Notes: generated by a model from the letters alone, not told the origin. Shown: positions 8,297 to 17,458, counted from the first letter of the stretch. The stretch is 64,000 nt of DNA from Modestobacter italicus (GCF_000306785.1 NC_017955.1:558001-622000); one strand, 5' to 3'. A program made the numbers and translations.

Positions 8297-9397
8297 ATGA
8301 CCACGACCACGACGGAGCTGACCGCCGGCTCCACCGACCCCACGGGCGACGCCCCGGCGGAACGGACGCGCAGCGGTGGCGGCCTCGGCAGCTACCTGCT
8401 GATCCGCTTCCTGCTGATCTTCCCGACGATCTTCATCCTGGTGACGGCCGTCTTCTTCCTGATGCGGACCACCGGCGACCCGATCACCGCGGCTCTCGGT
8501 GGCCGGCTGCCGGCCGACCAGCTGGCCGAGCGCATCCGCGCCGCTGGCTACGACCGGCCGCTCATCTCCCAGTACTTCTCCTACCTCGGCGACATCGCGC
8601 ACGGCGACTTCGGGACGACCCTGAGCGACCGCCGGCCGGTGCTGGACGTGCTCAAGACCTTCGGCGCGGCCACCCTCGAGCTCGTCTTCTACGCGCTGAT
8701 CGTGGCGTTCATCGTCGGCATCCCGCTGGGCCTGCTGGCCGCCTACTTCCGGGACAAGTACCCCGACGCGGTCCTGCGGGTCTTCGCGATCCTCTGCTAC
8801 GCCACCCCGGTGTTCTTCGCCGGGCTGGTCCTCAAGCTGGTCTTCTCGGTGTGGCTGGACTGGCTGCCCGTTGCCGGGCGGGCCTCCACCGGCACCGAGA
8901 TCCAGTTCGCCACGATGGACAACCCGACCAACATCTACCTGCTCGACGCGATCCGCCTCGGTGACCCCGAGGCCGTCAAGGACGTGCTGCAGCACGCCGT
9001 CCTGCCGGCAATCGCGCTCGGCCTGCTGACCGCCGGCATCTTCCTGCGGCTGGTGCGCACCAACGTCATCGGCACCCTCGGCTCCGGGTACGTCGAGGCG
9101 GCCCGCTCCCGCGGGGTGTCCGAGTCCCGGCTGCTGCGCAAGCACGCCTACCGGCCGGCGCTCATCCCGATCATCACCGTCATCGGCCTGCAGATCGCCG
9201 TCCTGCTCGGCGGCGCGGTGCTGACCGAGACGACCTTCGAGTGGAAGGGCCTGGGCTTCCAGCTGTTCCAGTACCTCTCCGCCCGTGACTTCGTGGCGGT
9301 GCAGGGGATCGTCGCCCTGCTCGCGGTGATCGTCGCCGTCACCAACTTCATCGTCGACATCATCGCCGCGCTCATCGACCCCCGGGTGAGGTACTGA
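8297..9397 (+). CDS. ABC transporter permease, DppB-like
   Basis: A 366-residue membrane protein forming half of the translocation channel. It starts with a cytosolic Thr-rich tail and a first helix (about 33-55), then a periplasmic loop and five more helices. The ATPase-coupling EAA loop appears as EAARSRGVSESRLLRKHAYRPAL in the C-terminal half. It is longer than Escherichia coli DppB (339 aa), mainly through the N-terminal tail. The next gene starts 1 nt after its stop, so the two are translationally coupled. Confidence 0.93.
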   Translation: MTTTTTELTAGSTDPTGDAPAERTRSGGGLGSYLLIRFLLIFPTIFILVTAVFFLMRTTGDPITAALGGRLPADQLAERIRAAGYDRPLISQYFSYLGDIAHGDFGTTLSDRRPVLDVLKTFGAATLELVFYALIVAFIVGIPLGLLAAYFRDKYPDAVLRVFAILCYATPVFFAGLVLKLVFSVWLDWLPVAGRASTGTEIQFATMDNPTNIYLLDAIRLGDPEAVKDVLQHAVLPAIALGLLTAGIFLRLVRTNVIGTLGSGYVEAARSRGVSESRLLRKHAYRPALIPIITVIGLQIAVLLGGAVLTETTFEWKGLGFQLFQYLSARDFVAVQGIVALLAVIVAVTNFIVDIIAALIDPRVRY

Positions 9398-9398
9398 G

Positions 9399-10433
9399 AT
9401 GGCCACCGCGACCACCGTGGACAGCCCGGTCCGGAAGCGGACCTGGCGCGGGCTGCCGCTGGTCAAGCAGGTCCGGCAGAGCGTCGGGCTGCAGCGCGGC
9501 ATGCTGGTTGCCGGGCTGGTGCTGACCGGCGTCTTCGTGCTCACCGCCGTCTTCGCGCCGCTGCTGGCGCCGTACGAGTACGACCAGCTGCGCGACGCGA
9601 ACGGCCCGTTCGGCTCCCAGGCGCGCCCCTCGGGCAACCACCTGCTCGGGACGACGGTCGGTGGGTACGACGTGCTCTCCCGGGTCATCTGGGGCACCCG
9701 GACCGCGCTGGCGGTCATCGTCATCGCCGTCCTGCTGTCCGTCGTCGCCGGCGTGCTGCTCGGCCTGGTGTCGGGCTACTTCGGCGGCTGGCTGGACCGG
9801 CTCCTGGTCGTGGTCTGCGACGCGGTCTACGCCTTCCCGTCGCTGCTGCTGGCCATCGTCGTGGCCATCGCCATCAGCGGCGGCCAGTCCAGCCTCATCG
9901 GGGGTGTGCTCGCGGCAGCCATCTCGATCACGGTCGTCTTCATCCCGCAGTACTTCCGGGTGGTCCGGGCCGAGACGGTCCGGATCAAGTCCGAGGCGTT
10001 CGTCGAGTCGGCCCGGGTGATCGGGGCCAGCAACTGGCGGATCATGGCCCGGCACGTGCTGCGCAACGCCACCCGCACGCTGCCGCTGATCCTCACCCTC
10101 AACGCCTCCGAGGCGATCCTCACCCTCGCCGGGCTGGGCTTCCTCGGCTTCGGCATCCAGCCCACCTCGGCGGCCGAGTGGGGCTACGACCTCAAGCAGT
10201 CCATCGCCGACGTCTCCAGCGGCATCTGGTGGACGTCGATCTTCCCGGGAGTCGCGATCGTGCTGACCGTGCTCGGCCTGACCCTCGTCGGGGAGAGCCT
10301 CAACGACCTGGCCGACCCGCGGCTGCGCAGCCGCCGGGCGGCCGCGGACGGACCGCCGCCGGCCGGCACCGTCGAGCCCGGTGGCGCGGTCGTCGCCACG
10401 GACATCGCCGTGGGCGGGGTGTGGGGCGGGTGA
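9399..10433 (+). CDS. ABC transporter permease, DppC-like
   Basis: The second channel subunit (344 aa). A N-terminal helix (about 34-55, GMLVAGLVLTGVFVLTAVFA) leads to the OppC-like N region, then five helices. The EAA loop reads ESARVIGASNWRIMARHVLR. The hydrophilic C-terminus past about residue 305 is longer than usual and unlike the family. Its stop overlaps the GTG of the ATPase gene (GTGA), so synthesis of permease and ATPase is coupled. Confidence 0.93.
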   Translation: MATATTVDSPVRKRTWRGLPLVKQVRQSVGLQRGMLVAGLVLTGVFVLTAVFAPLLAPYEYDQLRDANGPFGSQARPSGNHLLGTTVGGYDVLSRVIWGTRTALAVIVIAVLLSVVAGVLLGLVSGYFGGWLDRLLVVVCDAVYAFPSLLLAIVVAIAISGGQSSLIGGVLAAAISITVVFIPQYFRVVRAETVRIKSEAFVESARVIGASNWRIMARHVLRNATRTLPLILTLNASEAILTLAGLGFLGFGIQPTSAAEWGYDLKQSIADVSSGIWWTSIFPGVAIVLTVLGLTLVGESLNDLADPRLRSRRAAADGPPPAGTVEPGGAVVATDIAVGGVWGG

Positions 10434-12118
10434 GCGCCGTCGTCGACATCACCGACCTGCAGATCTCCTTCGCCACCGACGCCGGCACCGTCGACGCCGT
10501 CTCCGGGGTCAGCCTCCAGGTGCAGGCCGGCGAGGTGCTGGCCATCGTCGGCGAGAGCGGCAGCGGTAAGACCGTGACCGCGCGCAGCATCCTCGGCCTG
10601 CTCCCGGAGACCGCCCGGGTGCGCGGTGCGGTGGTGCTGACCAGCAGGGACGGCGGCAGCTCCCAGGACGTCGTCCCGCTGCGCGGCGCGGCGCTGCGCG
10701 AGGTGCGCGGCGAGGACGCCGCGATGGTGTTCCAGGAGCCGTCGACCTCGCTCAACCCGGTCTACCCGGTCGGCTGGCAGATCATCGAGGGGCTGCGCGC
10801 GCACGGGAAGCTCAGCCGCAAGGAGGCCCGGGCCAAGGCGGTCGACGTGCTGCGCCGGGTCGGCATCCCCGACCCCGAGCACCGGATCGACCACTACCCG
10901 CACCAGTTCTCCGGCGGGCAGAAGCAGCGCATCGTCATCGCCCAGGCGCTCGTGCTCGACCCCGGCGTGATCATCGCCGACGAACCGACGACGGCGCTGG
11001 ACGTGACCGTGCAGGCCGAGATCCTCGAGCTGCTGCGCCGCTGCCGGGACGACTTCGGCGCCGCGATCGTGCTGATCACCCACAACATGGGCGTGGTCGC
11101 CGACCTCGCCGACCGGGTGGCGGTCATGTACCAGGGCGAGATCGTCGAGCAGGCCGACGTCCGGACGCTGTTCAGCGCCCCGCAGGACCCCTACACCCAG
11201 CAGCTGCTGGCCGCCGTGCCGCGGCTGGGCCAGGGTGTCGCGCACACCCGGGAGCGGGCGGCCCGGCGGGCGCCGGGCTGGGCGGAGGTCGCACCGGTCG
11301 TCGAGGCCCGCGACCTGCGGATCGTGTACCCCGGGCGGCTCCGCCAGCCGGACTTCACCGCCGTGGACGGCGTCAGCTTCTCCATCCGCCCGGGCGAGGT
11401 CCTCGGCCTGGTCGGGGAGAGCGGCAGCGGCAAGACCACCATCGGCCGCGCGATGGCCGGGCTGACCAAGGTCACCGGTGGGTCGCTGCAGGTGCTGGGC
11501 GCGGAGATGAACGGCTTCAAGGAGCGCGCGTTCCGGCCGGTGCGCGAGCGGATCGGGTTCGTCTTCCAGGACCCGGCGTCCAGCTTCAACCCGCTGCTCA
11601 CCATCGCCGACGCGGTCGCCGAGCCGCTCGTGGTGCACAAGCGCGCCAAGGACCCGCGCGCCGCCCGCGCCCGGGTCGACGAGCTGCTGGAGGCGGTCCA
11701 GCTGCCGAAGCACTTCGGCGACCGCTACCCGCACGAGCTGTCCGGCGGGCAGCGGCAGCGCGCCAGCCTGGCCCGCGGGCTGGCGCTGCAGCCGGAGCTG
11801 CTGATCGCCGACGAGCCCACCTCGGCCCTCGACGTCTCGGTGCAGGCCCGGGTGCTGGAGCTCTTCGACGAGCTGCAGAAGGAGCTGGGGTTCGCGGCGC
11901 TGTTCATCAGCCACGACCTCGCCGTCGTCGACCTGCTGGCCGACAAGATCGCCGTCCTCTACCGGGGCAAGCTGGTCGAGGAGGGCACCGGCGCGGAGGT
12001 GCTCGGGGCGCCGCAGCACTCCTACACCCAGCGGCTGCTCGCCTCGCTCCCGGTGCCCGACCCCGACGAGCAGGCCCGCCGCCGCACCGAGTGGAACGCC
12101 CTGCGCGCCACCGACTGA
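10430..12118 (+). CDS. Fused double ABC ATPase (DppD-DppF-like)
   Basis: One 562-residue polypeptide carries both nucleotide-binding domains that Escherichia coli makes as two proteins. Domain 1 has Walker A GESGSGKT (41-48), signature FSGGQ (about 159) and Walker B IIADEPTTALD (about 182). Domain 2 has Walker A (about 328), LSGGQ (about 436) and LIADEPTSALD. Each domain ends with the oligopeptide-type tail (PYTQQLLAAVP, SYTQRLLASLP). The GTG at 10430 overlaps the permease stop. It completes the importer and powers uptake by ATP hydrolysis. Confidence 0.95.
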   Translation: MSAVVDITDLQISFATDAGTVDAVSGVSLQVQAGEVLAIVGESGSGKTVTARSILGLLPETARVRGAVVLTSRDGGSSQDVVPLRGAALREVRGEDAAMVFQEPSTSLNPVYPVGWQIIEGLRAHGKLSRKEARAKAVDVLRRVGIPDPEHRIDHYPHQFSGGQKQRIVIAQALVLDPGVIIADEPTTALDVTVQAEILELLRRCRDDFGAAIVLITHNMGVVADLADRVAVMYQGEIVEQADVRTLFSAPQDPYTQQLLAAVPRLGQGVAHTRERAARRAPGWAEVAPVVEARDLRIVYPGRLRQPDFTAVDGVSFSIRPGEVLGLVGESGSGKTTIGRAMAGLTKVTGGSLQVLGAEMNGFKERAFRPVRERIGFVFQDPASSFNPLLTIADAVAEPLVVHKRAKDPRAARARVDELLEAVQLPKHFGDRYPHELSGGQRQRASLARGLALQPELLIADEPTSALDVSVQARVLELFDELQKELGFAALFISHDLAVVDLLADKIAVLYRGKLVEEGTGAEVLGAPQHSYTQRLLASLPVPDPDEQARRRTEWNALRATD

Positions 12119-12121
12119 CCA

Positions 12122-12151
12122 CCGGGCCGGGGCCGCTGCGCCCCGGCCCGG
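12122..12151. terminator. Bidirectional terminator between the ABC operon and the HxlR gene
   Basis: CCGGGCCGGGGC (12122-12133) pairs with 12140-12151 over a 6-nt loop, between two convergent stop codons. Confidence 0.75.
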
Positions 12152-12152
12152 C

Positions 12153-12794
12153 TCAGGCGGCCAGGTGGAAGGTGTCCGCGAAGCGGTCGAGCAGGTCGCC
12201 CCGTCCGCGCAGCACCTCGACCACGCCGGTCGCGATGGCCCGCTCCGGGGCGAGCTCGCCGGTCATCAGCCGGTGGATGCCCGGGCCCGCGGTGAAGGCG
12301 AGGTCGACCGGTCCGCTCCCGCCGGTCACGTCCAGGGTGGGGCCGTCCACCCGGATGAGCAGCTCGGCGGCCCCGAGCCGTGCCGCGTAGGCGGTTGCCG
12401 GCAGCTCCGCCGCCACCTGCGGCCGGAAGGCGGTGCGCAGCGAGATCGTCATCGCGTCGGGGGTGACGATCTGGTCCTCCCGCGGGTCGCCCAGGGCCTT
12501 GACCCCCCACGCGCCGAGCCCGAGCACGAGCGGCTCCAGCTCGCGGCCGTAGGGCGTCAGCTCGTAGACGACGACCCGCGAGCGCGGCGCCCGGCGGAGG
12601 ACGCCGGCCGCCTGCAGCTCCTTGAGCCGCGCCGCCAGGATGTTGCTCGGGATGCGGGGGAGCCCCGCGGCGAGCTCCCCGTAGCGGCGCGGCCCGACGA
12701 GCAGGTCGCGGACGATGAGCAGCGCCCAGCGCTCGCCGACGAGCTCCAGGGCCCGCGCGACGCCGTCGTACTGCCCGTACTCGCGCGCGGCCAC
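12153..12794 (-). CDS. HxlR-type winged-helix regulator with C-terminal SCP2-like domain
   Basis: About 213 residues. The N-terminal half is an HxlR winged helix: ALELVGERWALLIVRDLLVGPRRYGELAAGLPRI, then NILAARLKELQAAGVL (residues about 12-70). The C-terminal half resembles the SCP2 sterol-carrier-like ligand domain found on some MarR/HxlR proteins, ending LAPERAIATG ... DLLDRFADTFHL. It starts 5 bp behind the VOC gene stop and is transcribed with it. The GTG at 12794 is the most likely start. An inverted repeat upstream of the pair may be its operator. The signal it senses is unknown. Confidence 0.82.
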   Translation of the reverse strand: MAAREYGQYDGVARALELVGERWALLIVRDLLVGPRRYGELAAGLPRIPSNILAARLKELQAAGVLRRAPRSRVVVYELTPYGRELEPLVLGLGAWGVKALGDPREDQIVTPDAMTISLRTAFRPQVAAELPATAYAARLGAAELLIRVDGPTLDVTGGSGPVDLAFTAGPGIHRLMTGELAPERAIATGVVEVLRGRGDLLDRFADTFHLAA

Positions 12795-12799
12795 CGACC

Positions 12800-13237
12800 T
12801 CAGGCCTGCTGCTGCTGCGCGAACGCCTCGGGGCCCTGCTCGGCGGCGACCGGGTCCATCCAGCCGAACTCCAGCACGTTGCCGTCGGGGTCGGTGAGCT
12901 GCCGCTGGTACATGAAGCCGTAGTCGGAGGCGGGGCGCGGCTCCGATCCACCGGCGGCCAGGCCCTTGGCGGTGGTGGCGTCGACCTGGTCCCGGCTGTC
13001 CAGGAAGATCGCGGTCGAGACCGACGGGTTCACCTTCGGGTCCCCGATCGGCAGGTCGGTGAAGGTCTGGAAGAACTCGCGCACCAGGATCATGAAGTAG
13101 CTGTGGCCGTCCTCGACGACGACGCAGGCGGCGTTGTGGTCGGTGAACTGCGGGTTGAGGGTGAAGCCGATCGCCGTGTAGAAGGCCTTGGCCCGCTCCA
13201 GGTCGGTCACCGGCAGGTTGACGAACATCGAGGTCAT
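12800..13237 (-). CDS. VOC family (glyoxalase-like) protein
   Basis: A 145-residue single VOC domain starting FVNLPVTDLERAKAFYTAIGF and ending with the metal-site strand DPDGNVLEFGWMD. The insertion HSYFMILVREFFQTF is typical of the group often annotated as extradiol dioxygenase-like or glyoxalase-like. The C-terminus is a short CAG-rich AQQQQA. It is the first gene of a two-gene unit with the HxlR regulator, and VOC genes are often paired with their regulators. The substrate is unknown. Confidence 0.85.
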   Translation of the reverse strand: MTSMFVNLPVTDLERAKAFYTAIGFTLNPQFTDHNAACVVVEDGHSYFMILVREFFQTFTDLPIGDPKVNPSVSTAIFLDSRDQVDATTAKGLAAGGSEPRPASDYGFMYQRQLTDPDGNVLEFGWMDPVAAEQGPEAFAQQQQA

Positions 13238-13273
13238 CGGGGGTCTCCTTCGCGTGGTCTGTGGACGCCCTCA

Positions 13274-13292
13274 CACTTGTGAATAGCAAGTG
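13274..13292. promoter_or_regulatory. Candidate HxlR operator (inverted repeat)
   Basis: CACTTG (13274-13279) and CAAGTG (13287-13292) form a perfect 6-bp inverted repeat with a 7-nt AT-rich spacer. It lies 37 bp upstream of the VOC-HxlR unit. The surroundings are unusually AT-rich for this genome. Confidence 0.5.
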
Positions 13293-13323
13293 CGGCGTCA
13301 AGACCCCCGGCCACGGCGTCCGT

Positions 13324-14289
13324 TCAGCGCTCCCGGCCGCGCGCCTTCAGCGGCAGCGGCGGCAGGGCAGGAGCGGGCAGCCGGTAGCCGTCGAAGCCGG
13401 GGACGTCGTCGAACCGGTCGCCCTCGGCCCACGCGCTCGCGTACTCGGCGATCTCCTCGCCGGACCGGCCGACGAAGTTCCACCACATGACGATCCGCTC
13501 CTCGAACGGCTCGCCGCCCAGCAGCAGCAGCTGCGCCGGGGCCTCGGTGCGCAGCCGCACGGTGCGCCGTCCGGTGCCCAGGTAGAGCATCGCGCCCGGG
13601 GTCAGCGGCGCACCCTCGACGTCGGCGGCCCCGGAGGCCACCAGCACGGCGTGCTCGAAGTCCGGCTCGAGCGGCAGCTCGACGTCGGCGCCGGCGGCCA
13701 GCGCGAGGTCGACGCCGACCAGCGGGGTGTGCGCGGTCCCCGGTGAGGTCGCGCCGCCGACCGACCCCATCAGCACGGTCGCCCGCACGCCGTCGGAGTC
13801 GAACCCCGGCAGGGTGGTGTGGTGCTCGAACGCCGGCGCGGTGTCCCGGGCGCCGTCGGGCAGCGCCACCCACAGCTGGGCGCCGTGCAGCAGCCGCGGG
13901 TGCTCGACGGGTGACTGCTCGGCGTGCGCGATCGCGTGCCCGGCGGTCATCAGCGCGAGCTCCCGGGGCCGGATGACGACGTCGCTGCCGAGCGAGTCGC
14001 GGTGGTGCACCTCGCCCTCCAGCAGCCAGGACACCGTCTGCAGCCCGGTGTGCGGGTGCGGCAGCACCTGCATGCCCGCCGACGACCCGAGGTCGTCGGG
14101 GCCGTAGTGGTCGACGAACGCCCAGGCGCCCACCAGCCGCCGGCCCAACGTGGGCAGCAGCCGGCGCACCGGGGTGCCCTCGCCGAGCAGCACCTCCTTG
14201 CCCGGCAGCAGGTCCAGCGCCGGACGCGCCGACGTCGAGGCCAGCCCGCCCAGCTCGTGCGCGTCGGGGCGCGGCTCGAGGTTGCTCAT
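13324..14289 (-). CDS. Pirin family protein (bicupin)
   Basis: A 321-residue bicupin. The N-terminal cupin carries the pirin metal site: HPHTG with H78 and H80, followed by VSWLLEGEVHHRDSLG and GHAIAHAEQS. The C-terminal cupin (about 195-300) has the family WWNFVGRS segment near its end. Bacterial pirins bind Fe or another metal, and some are quercetin dioxygenases. The role here is unknown. The ATG at 14289 (MSNLEP) is preferred over an upstream in-frame start. It lies 31 bp behind the GH105-like gene and could be the last gene of that operon. Confidence 0.9.
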   Translation of the reverse strand: MSNLEPRPDAHELGGLASTSARPALDLLPGKEVLLGEGTPVRRLLPTLGRRLVGAWAFVDHYGPDDLGSSAGMQVLPHPHTGLQTVSWLLEGEVHHRDSLGSDVVIRPRELALMTAGHAIAHAEQSPVEHPRLLHGAQLWVALPDGARDTAPAFEHHTTLPGFDSDGVRATVLMGSVGGATSPGTAHTPLVGVDLALAAGADVELPLEPDFEHAVLVASGAADVEGAPLTPGAMLYLGTGRRTVRLRTEAPAQLLLLGGEPFEERIVMWWNFVGRSGEEIAEYASAWAEGDRFDDVPGFDGYRLPAPALPPLPLKARGRER

Positions 14290-14320
14290 GCCCCGATCCT
14301 GCCCGCTCACGCGGCGCCGG

Positions 14321-15262
14321 TCACCGGGCCCGCCAGCTCCGGTGCGCCGAGTCGGCGAGCAGCAGGAACGCCTGGGCCTCGGGGGAGTGGCCGGGCCGGT
14401 CGAAGTGCGGCGCCGCGCTGGCCCCGGTGACCCGGCCGAGCGCGTCCAGGCAGCCGACCACCGACCCGAGCAGGTCCTCGCCGACCTCGCCGTAACGGGC
14501 CGGCAGCCAGCCCTCGGTGGCGCCGAGCAGCGCGGCCCAGGCCAGCATCGAGGCGACGTCGGTGTCCGCGGGGCGGGCCGGCTCGTCGAGCACGTCGCCG
14601 AAGAGACCGTCGGGACGGCGCAGCCGCAGGCAGGCGTCCAGCAGCTCGTGGACCTCCGCGGCGGCCGCCGTCCCCGCCCGTCCGGGCAGCTCCCGCACCG
14701 CCCGGGCCAGCCCGGCGGCCACCCAGCCGTTGCCGGTGCCCCAGGCGCGGGCGTCGGCCAGCGTGCCGGAGTCCTCGTCCCAGCGGGCCGACCACAGACC
14801 GGTGCGCGGGTCCCGCAGCCGCGCCCGGTGCCCGTCGAGCTGGGCGACCGCGGCGGCGGCCTCCCCGAGGGAGGCCAGGTAGGGCACGACCATGTGCACG
14901 GTGTCGGCCCACACCTCGCGGCTGCCGAGCAGGTGGAACAGCGTGCCGTCGGCGGCGCGCGGTGCCCCGGTCAGCACCCACGCCCGCTGCCGGGCGGCGG
15001 CGGCCGCGAGCCCGGGGTCCCCGGCGGCCAGCCGCTCGACGAACAGCCCGACCGCGGCGCTGTTGACCGCGCAGGCCGGGTCCAGCTCGGCGAGCCGGCC
15101 GTCGGGGAGCTGGCGGGCGACCGCGTCGTCCACCAGCACGCGGAGTGCGGCCGCCCTGCCCGTCTGCTCGAGCACGGCGGCCGTCACCCCCTGCTCCCAC
15201 GAGTGGCGCTGACCGACCAGCAGGGCGGTCAGCACCCGCTCGCGGGTGGCGTCGTCCAGCAC
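14321..15262 (-). CDS. GH105/GH88-like glycoside hydrolase (unsaturated glycuronyl hydrolase type)
   Basis: A 313-residue alpha/alpha-barrel protein. The segment EVWADTVHMVVPYLASLG matches the GH105 pattern around its catalytic Asp, and AWGTGNGWVAAGLAR matches its conserved RGNGW region. GH105 enzymes remove an unsaturated uronic acid from pectin fragments. Here the Arg of RGNGW is a Thr, so activity may differ. The GTG overlaps the SDR stop by one base (TAGTG), showing coupled translation. It belongs to the sugar-uptake operon. Confidence 0.72.
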   Translation of the reverse strand: MLDDATRERVLTALLVGQRHSWEQGVTAAVLEQTGRAAALRVLVDDAVARQLPDGRLAELDPACAVNSAAVGLFVERLAAGDPGLAAAAARQRAWVLTGAPRAADGTLFHLLGSREVWADTVHMVVPYLASLGEAAAAVAQLDGHRARLRDPRTGLWSARWDEDSGTLADARAWGTGNGWVAAGLARAVRELPGRAGTAAAAEVHELLDACLRLRRPDGLFGDVLDEPARPADTDVASMLAWAALLGATEGWLPARYGEVGEDLLGSVVGCLDALGRVTGASAAPHFDRPGHSPEAQAFLLLADSAHRSWRAR

Positions 15263-15975
15263 TAGAAGGGGATCTCGATGCCGTCCTTGAAGAACCGGCC
15301 GGTCACCGAGGTCGGCTCGGCCAGCAGCGCCATCGCGCCGAAGGCGCTCTCCTCCACCGTGCCCGGCGCCTGTTCGCCGCCCAGGCCGGTGCGCACCCAG
15401 CCCGGGTCGAGGGCGTTGACCGCGACCTCCCCGTGCAGCTGCGCGGCCTGCATGAGCACGAGCCCGTTGAGCGCGTACTTGCTGACCCGGTAGCTGCCGA
15501 TGCCGGGTTCGGCCATGCCGGCGACCGAACCCGCGCCGGAGCTGACGTGCACGACCTGCGGCTCCTTGCCGGCCCGCAGCGCCGGGAGCAGGGCCAGCAC
15601 CAGCCGGTGCGGGGCGACCAGGTTGACCGCGAGGGTCTCCTCGAGGGTGCCGGCCGGCTCGTCCTCGAACCGCTCGTCGCGGGCGAGCATCACCCCGGCG
15701 TTGTTGACGAGCACGTCGAGGGCGCCCCACCGCTGGTCGACGACCTCGGCCAGCCGCCCCGGGGTCGCCGGGTCGGTCAGGTCGGCGACCACCGGGACGA
15801 AGGAGCCCGGTCCGCCGGTCGCGGCGCGGGCGACCTCGTCGAGCAGCTGCTCGTCGCGGGCGGTGCCGACGACGTCCGCACCGGCCCGGACCAGCCGTTG
15901 GGCGACCGCCCGGCCGACGCCGCGCGAGGCGCCGGTCAGCAGCACCCGGCGGCCGGTCAGGTCGGCGGGGCTCAT
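15262..15975 (-). CDS. Short-chain dehydrogenase/reductase
   Basis: A 237-residue classical SDR. The NAD(P) site is LLTGASRGVGRA (about 12-23), NNAG is at about 89-92, and catalysis uses Ser of VSSGAG, Tyr of SYRVSK and its Lys, giving the YxxxK motif. The ending TSVTGRFFKDGIEIPF is typical of carbonyl reductase-like SDRs. It overlaps the GH1 stop by ATGA and runs into the GH105-like gene, so it likely acts on a sugar or aglycone released by these enzymes. That substrate assignment is inference. Confidence 0.9.
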   Translation of the reverse strand: MSPADLTGRRVLLTGASRGVGRAVAQRLVRAGADVVGTARDEQLLDEVARAATGGPGSFVPVVADLTDPATPGRLAEVVDQRWGALDVLVNNAGVMLARDERFEDEPAGTLEETLAVNLVAPHRLVLALLPALRAGKEPQVVHVSSGAGSVAGMAEPGIGSYRVSKYALNGLVLMQAAQLHGEVAVNALDPGWVRTGLGGEQAPGTVEESAFGAMALLAEPTSVTGRFFKDGIEIPF

Positions 15976-17369
15976 ACGCCGTCCCGGTGCTGGCGGAGCA
16001 CCTCGGCGTAGGCGTGAGCGCTGTCCTTCGGCGTCCGCACCTGGGTCTCGTAGTCCACGTGCACCAGGCCGAAGCGCTGGTCGTAGCCGCGGGCCCACTC
16101 GTAGTTGTCCAGCAGCGACCAGGCGAAGTAGCCCCGGACGTCGGCTCCGGCGTCGATCGCCTCGGTCATCGCGGCCAGGTGGCGCAGCAGGTAGTCGACC
16201 CGCTCCGGGTCGTGGACCGCGCCGTCCGCGGAGACCTGGTCCGGCCAGGCCGAGCCGTTCTCGGTGATGAACAGCGGCAGGCCCGGCGCCAGGTCGCGCA
16301 GCCGGAGGAGCAGCTCGGTGAAGCCCTCGGGGTTGATGCCCCAGCCCATGGTGGTGGTCGGGCCCGCCGGCTCCAGGTCCTGCACCCGCTCGGCACCGAT
16401 GAAGGGGCTGGCCTTGCCGGTGGGCTCGGCGACGGCCTGCACGACGGAGCGGAAGTAGTAGTTGACCCCCAGCCAGTCCAGCGGCGTGGAGATGACCTCC
16501 AGGTCGCCGTCCTCGATCGGCAGCGGTGCGCCGGCCGCCGCCAGGTCCGCGGCGACGTCGGCCGGGTACTCGCCGGTGACGATCGGGACGAGGAACATCC
16601 GGTTCTGCTGCCCGTCGAGGCGGCGGGCGGCGTCGACGTCGGCGGGGGAGTCGGTGGCCGGCGACATCGGCGTGAAGTTCAGCGTGATGCCCAGGTGGTC
16701 CGCGCCCTTGTCGCGCAGCACCTGGGTGGCCAGGCCGTGCCCGAGCAGCAGGTGGTGCACCGCGCGGGAGGCCTCGACGGCGTCCTGGTGGCCGGGGGCG
16801 TGCTGGCCGGCCATGTAGCCGAGCAGCGAGCTGCACATCGGCTCGTTCAGCGTCGACCAGTGCGGGACCCGGTCGCCGAGGGCGTCGTAAACCACCCCGG
16901 CGTAGTCGGCGAAGCGCAGCGCGGTGTCCCGGTCGGCCCACCCGCCGCGGTCCTGCAGCGCCTGCGGCAGGTCCCAGTGGTACAGCGTCAGCCAGGGGGC
17001 GATGCCCGCCTCGAGCAGCTCGTCGGTCAACCGGCGGTAGAAGTCCAGCCCGCGCTGCTCGACCGCGCCCGCGCCGGTGGGGAGCACCCGCGGCCAGGCG
17101 ACGGAGAACCGGTAGGCGTCCAGACCGAGGTCCTTCATCAGCGCGACGTCCTGCGGGTACCGGACGTAGTGCTCGACGGCGACGTCGCCGGTGTGGCCCA
17201 GGTGGGTCCTGCCCGGGGTGTGGCTGAAGGTGTCCCAGATCGAGGGCCCGCGACCGTCGACGTCCACCGCGCCCTCGATCTGGTAGCTGGCGGTGGCGGC
17301 GCCGAAGGTGAAACCGGGCGGGAAGGACAGGCCGGTGGCGGTGTCCGGGCGCACGTCGGTGGAGGTCAT
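15972..17369 (-). CDS. GH1 beta-glucosidase
   Basis: A 465-residue intracellular family 1 beta-glucosidase, normal length and without a signal peptide. It starts at the typical FPPGFTFGAATASYQIEGA. The acid/base is E176 in TLNEP (173-177) and the nucleophile is E370 in ITENG (368-372). The aglycone end FAWSLLDNYEWARGY is conserved. It hydrolyses cellobiose-like or aryl beta-glucosides imported by the ABC transporter encoded upstream in the same operon. The start ATG is preceded by a GGAGCAA ribosome-binding site. Confidence 0.96.
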   Translation of the reverse strand: MTSTDVRPDTATGLSFPPGFTFGAATASYQIEGAVDVDGRGPSIWDTFSHTPGRTHLGHTGDVAVEHYVRYPQDVALMKDLGLDAYRFSVAWPRVLPTGAGAVEQRGLDFYRRLTDELLEAGIAPWLTLYHWDLPQALQDRGGWADRDTALRFADYAGVVYDALGDRVPHWSTLNEPMCSSLLGYMAGQHAPGHQDAVEASRAVHHLLLGHGLATQVLRDKGADHLGITLNFTPMSPATDSPADVDAARRLDGQQNRMFLVPIVTGEYPADVAADLAAAGAPLPIEDGDLEVISTPLDWLGVNYYFRSVVQAVAEPTGKASPFIGAERVQDLEPAGPTTTMGWGINPEGFTELLLRLRDLAPGLPLFITENGSAWPDQVSADGAVHDPERVDYLLRHLAAMTEAIDAGADVRGYFAWSLLDNYEWARGYDQRFGLVHVDYETQVRTPKDSAHAYAEVLRQHRDGV

Positions 17370-17418
17370 GAGGGGGGTTGCTCCTTGGTGCTGGGCGTGG
17401 GCTGGGCAGGAGGGACCG

Positions 17419-17440
17419 GCACGGCCCGGTCGGGCCGTGC
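17419..17440 (-). terminator. Short intercistronic hairpin between ATPase and beta-glucosidase genes
   Basis: GCACGGCCCG (17419-17428) is perfectly complementary to 17431-17440. It lies within the operon, 19 bp behind the ATPase stop, and may cause partial termination or mark an mRNA 3' end. Confidence 0.5.
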
Positions 17441-17458
17441 GCAGGAGGGGGAGGAGGG

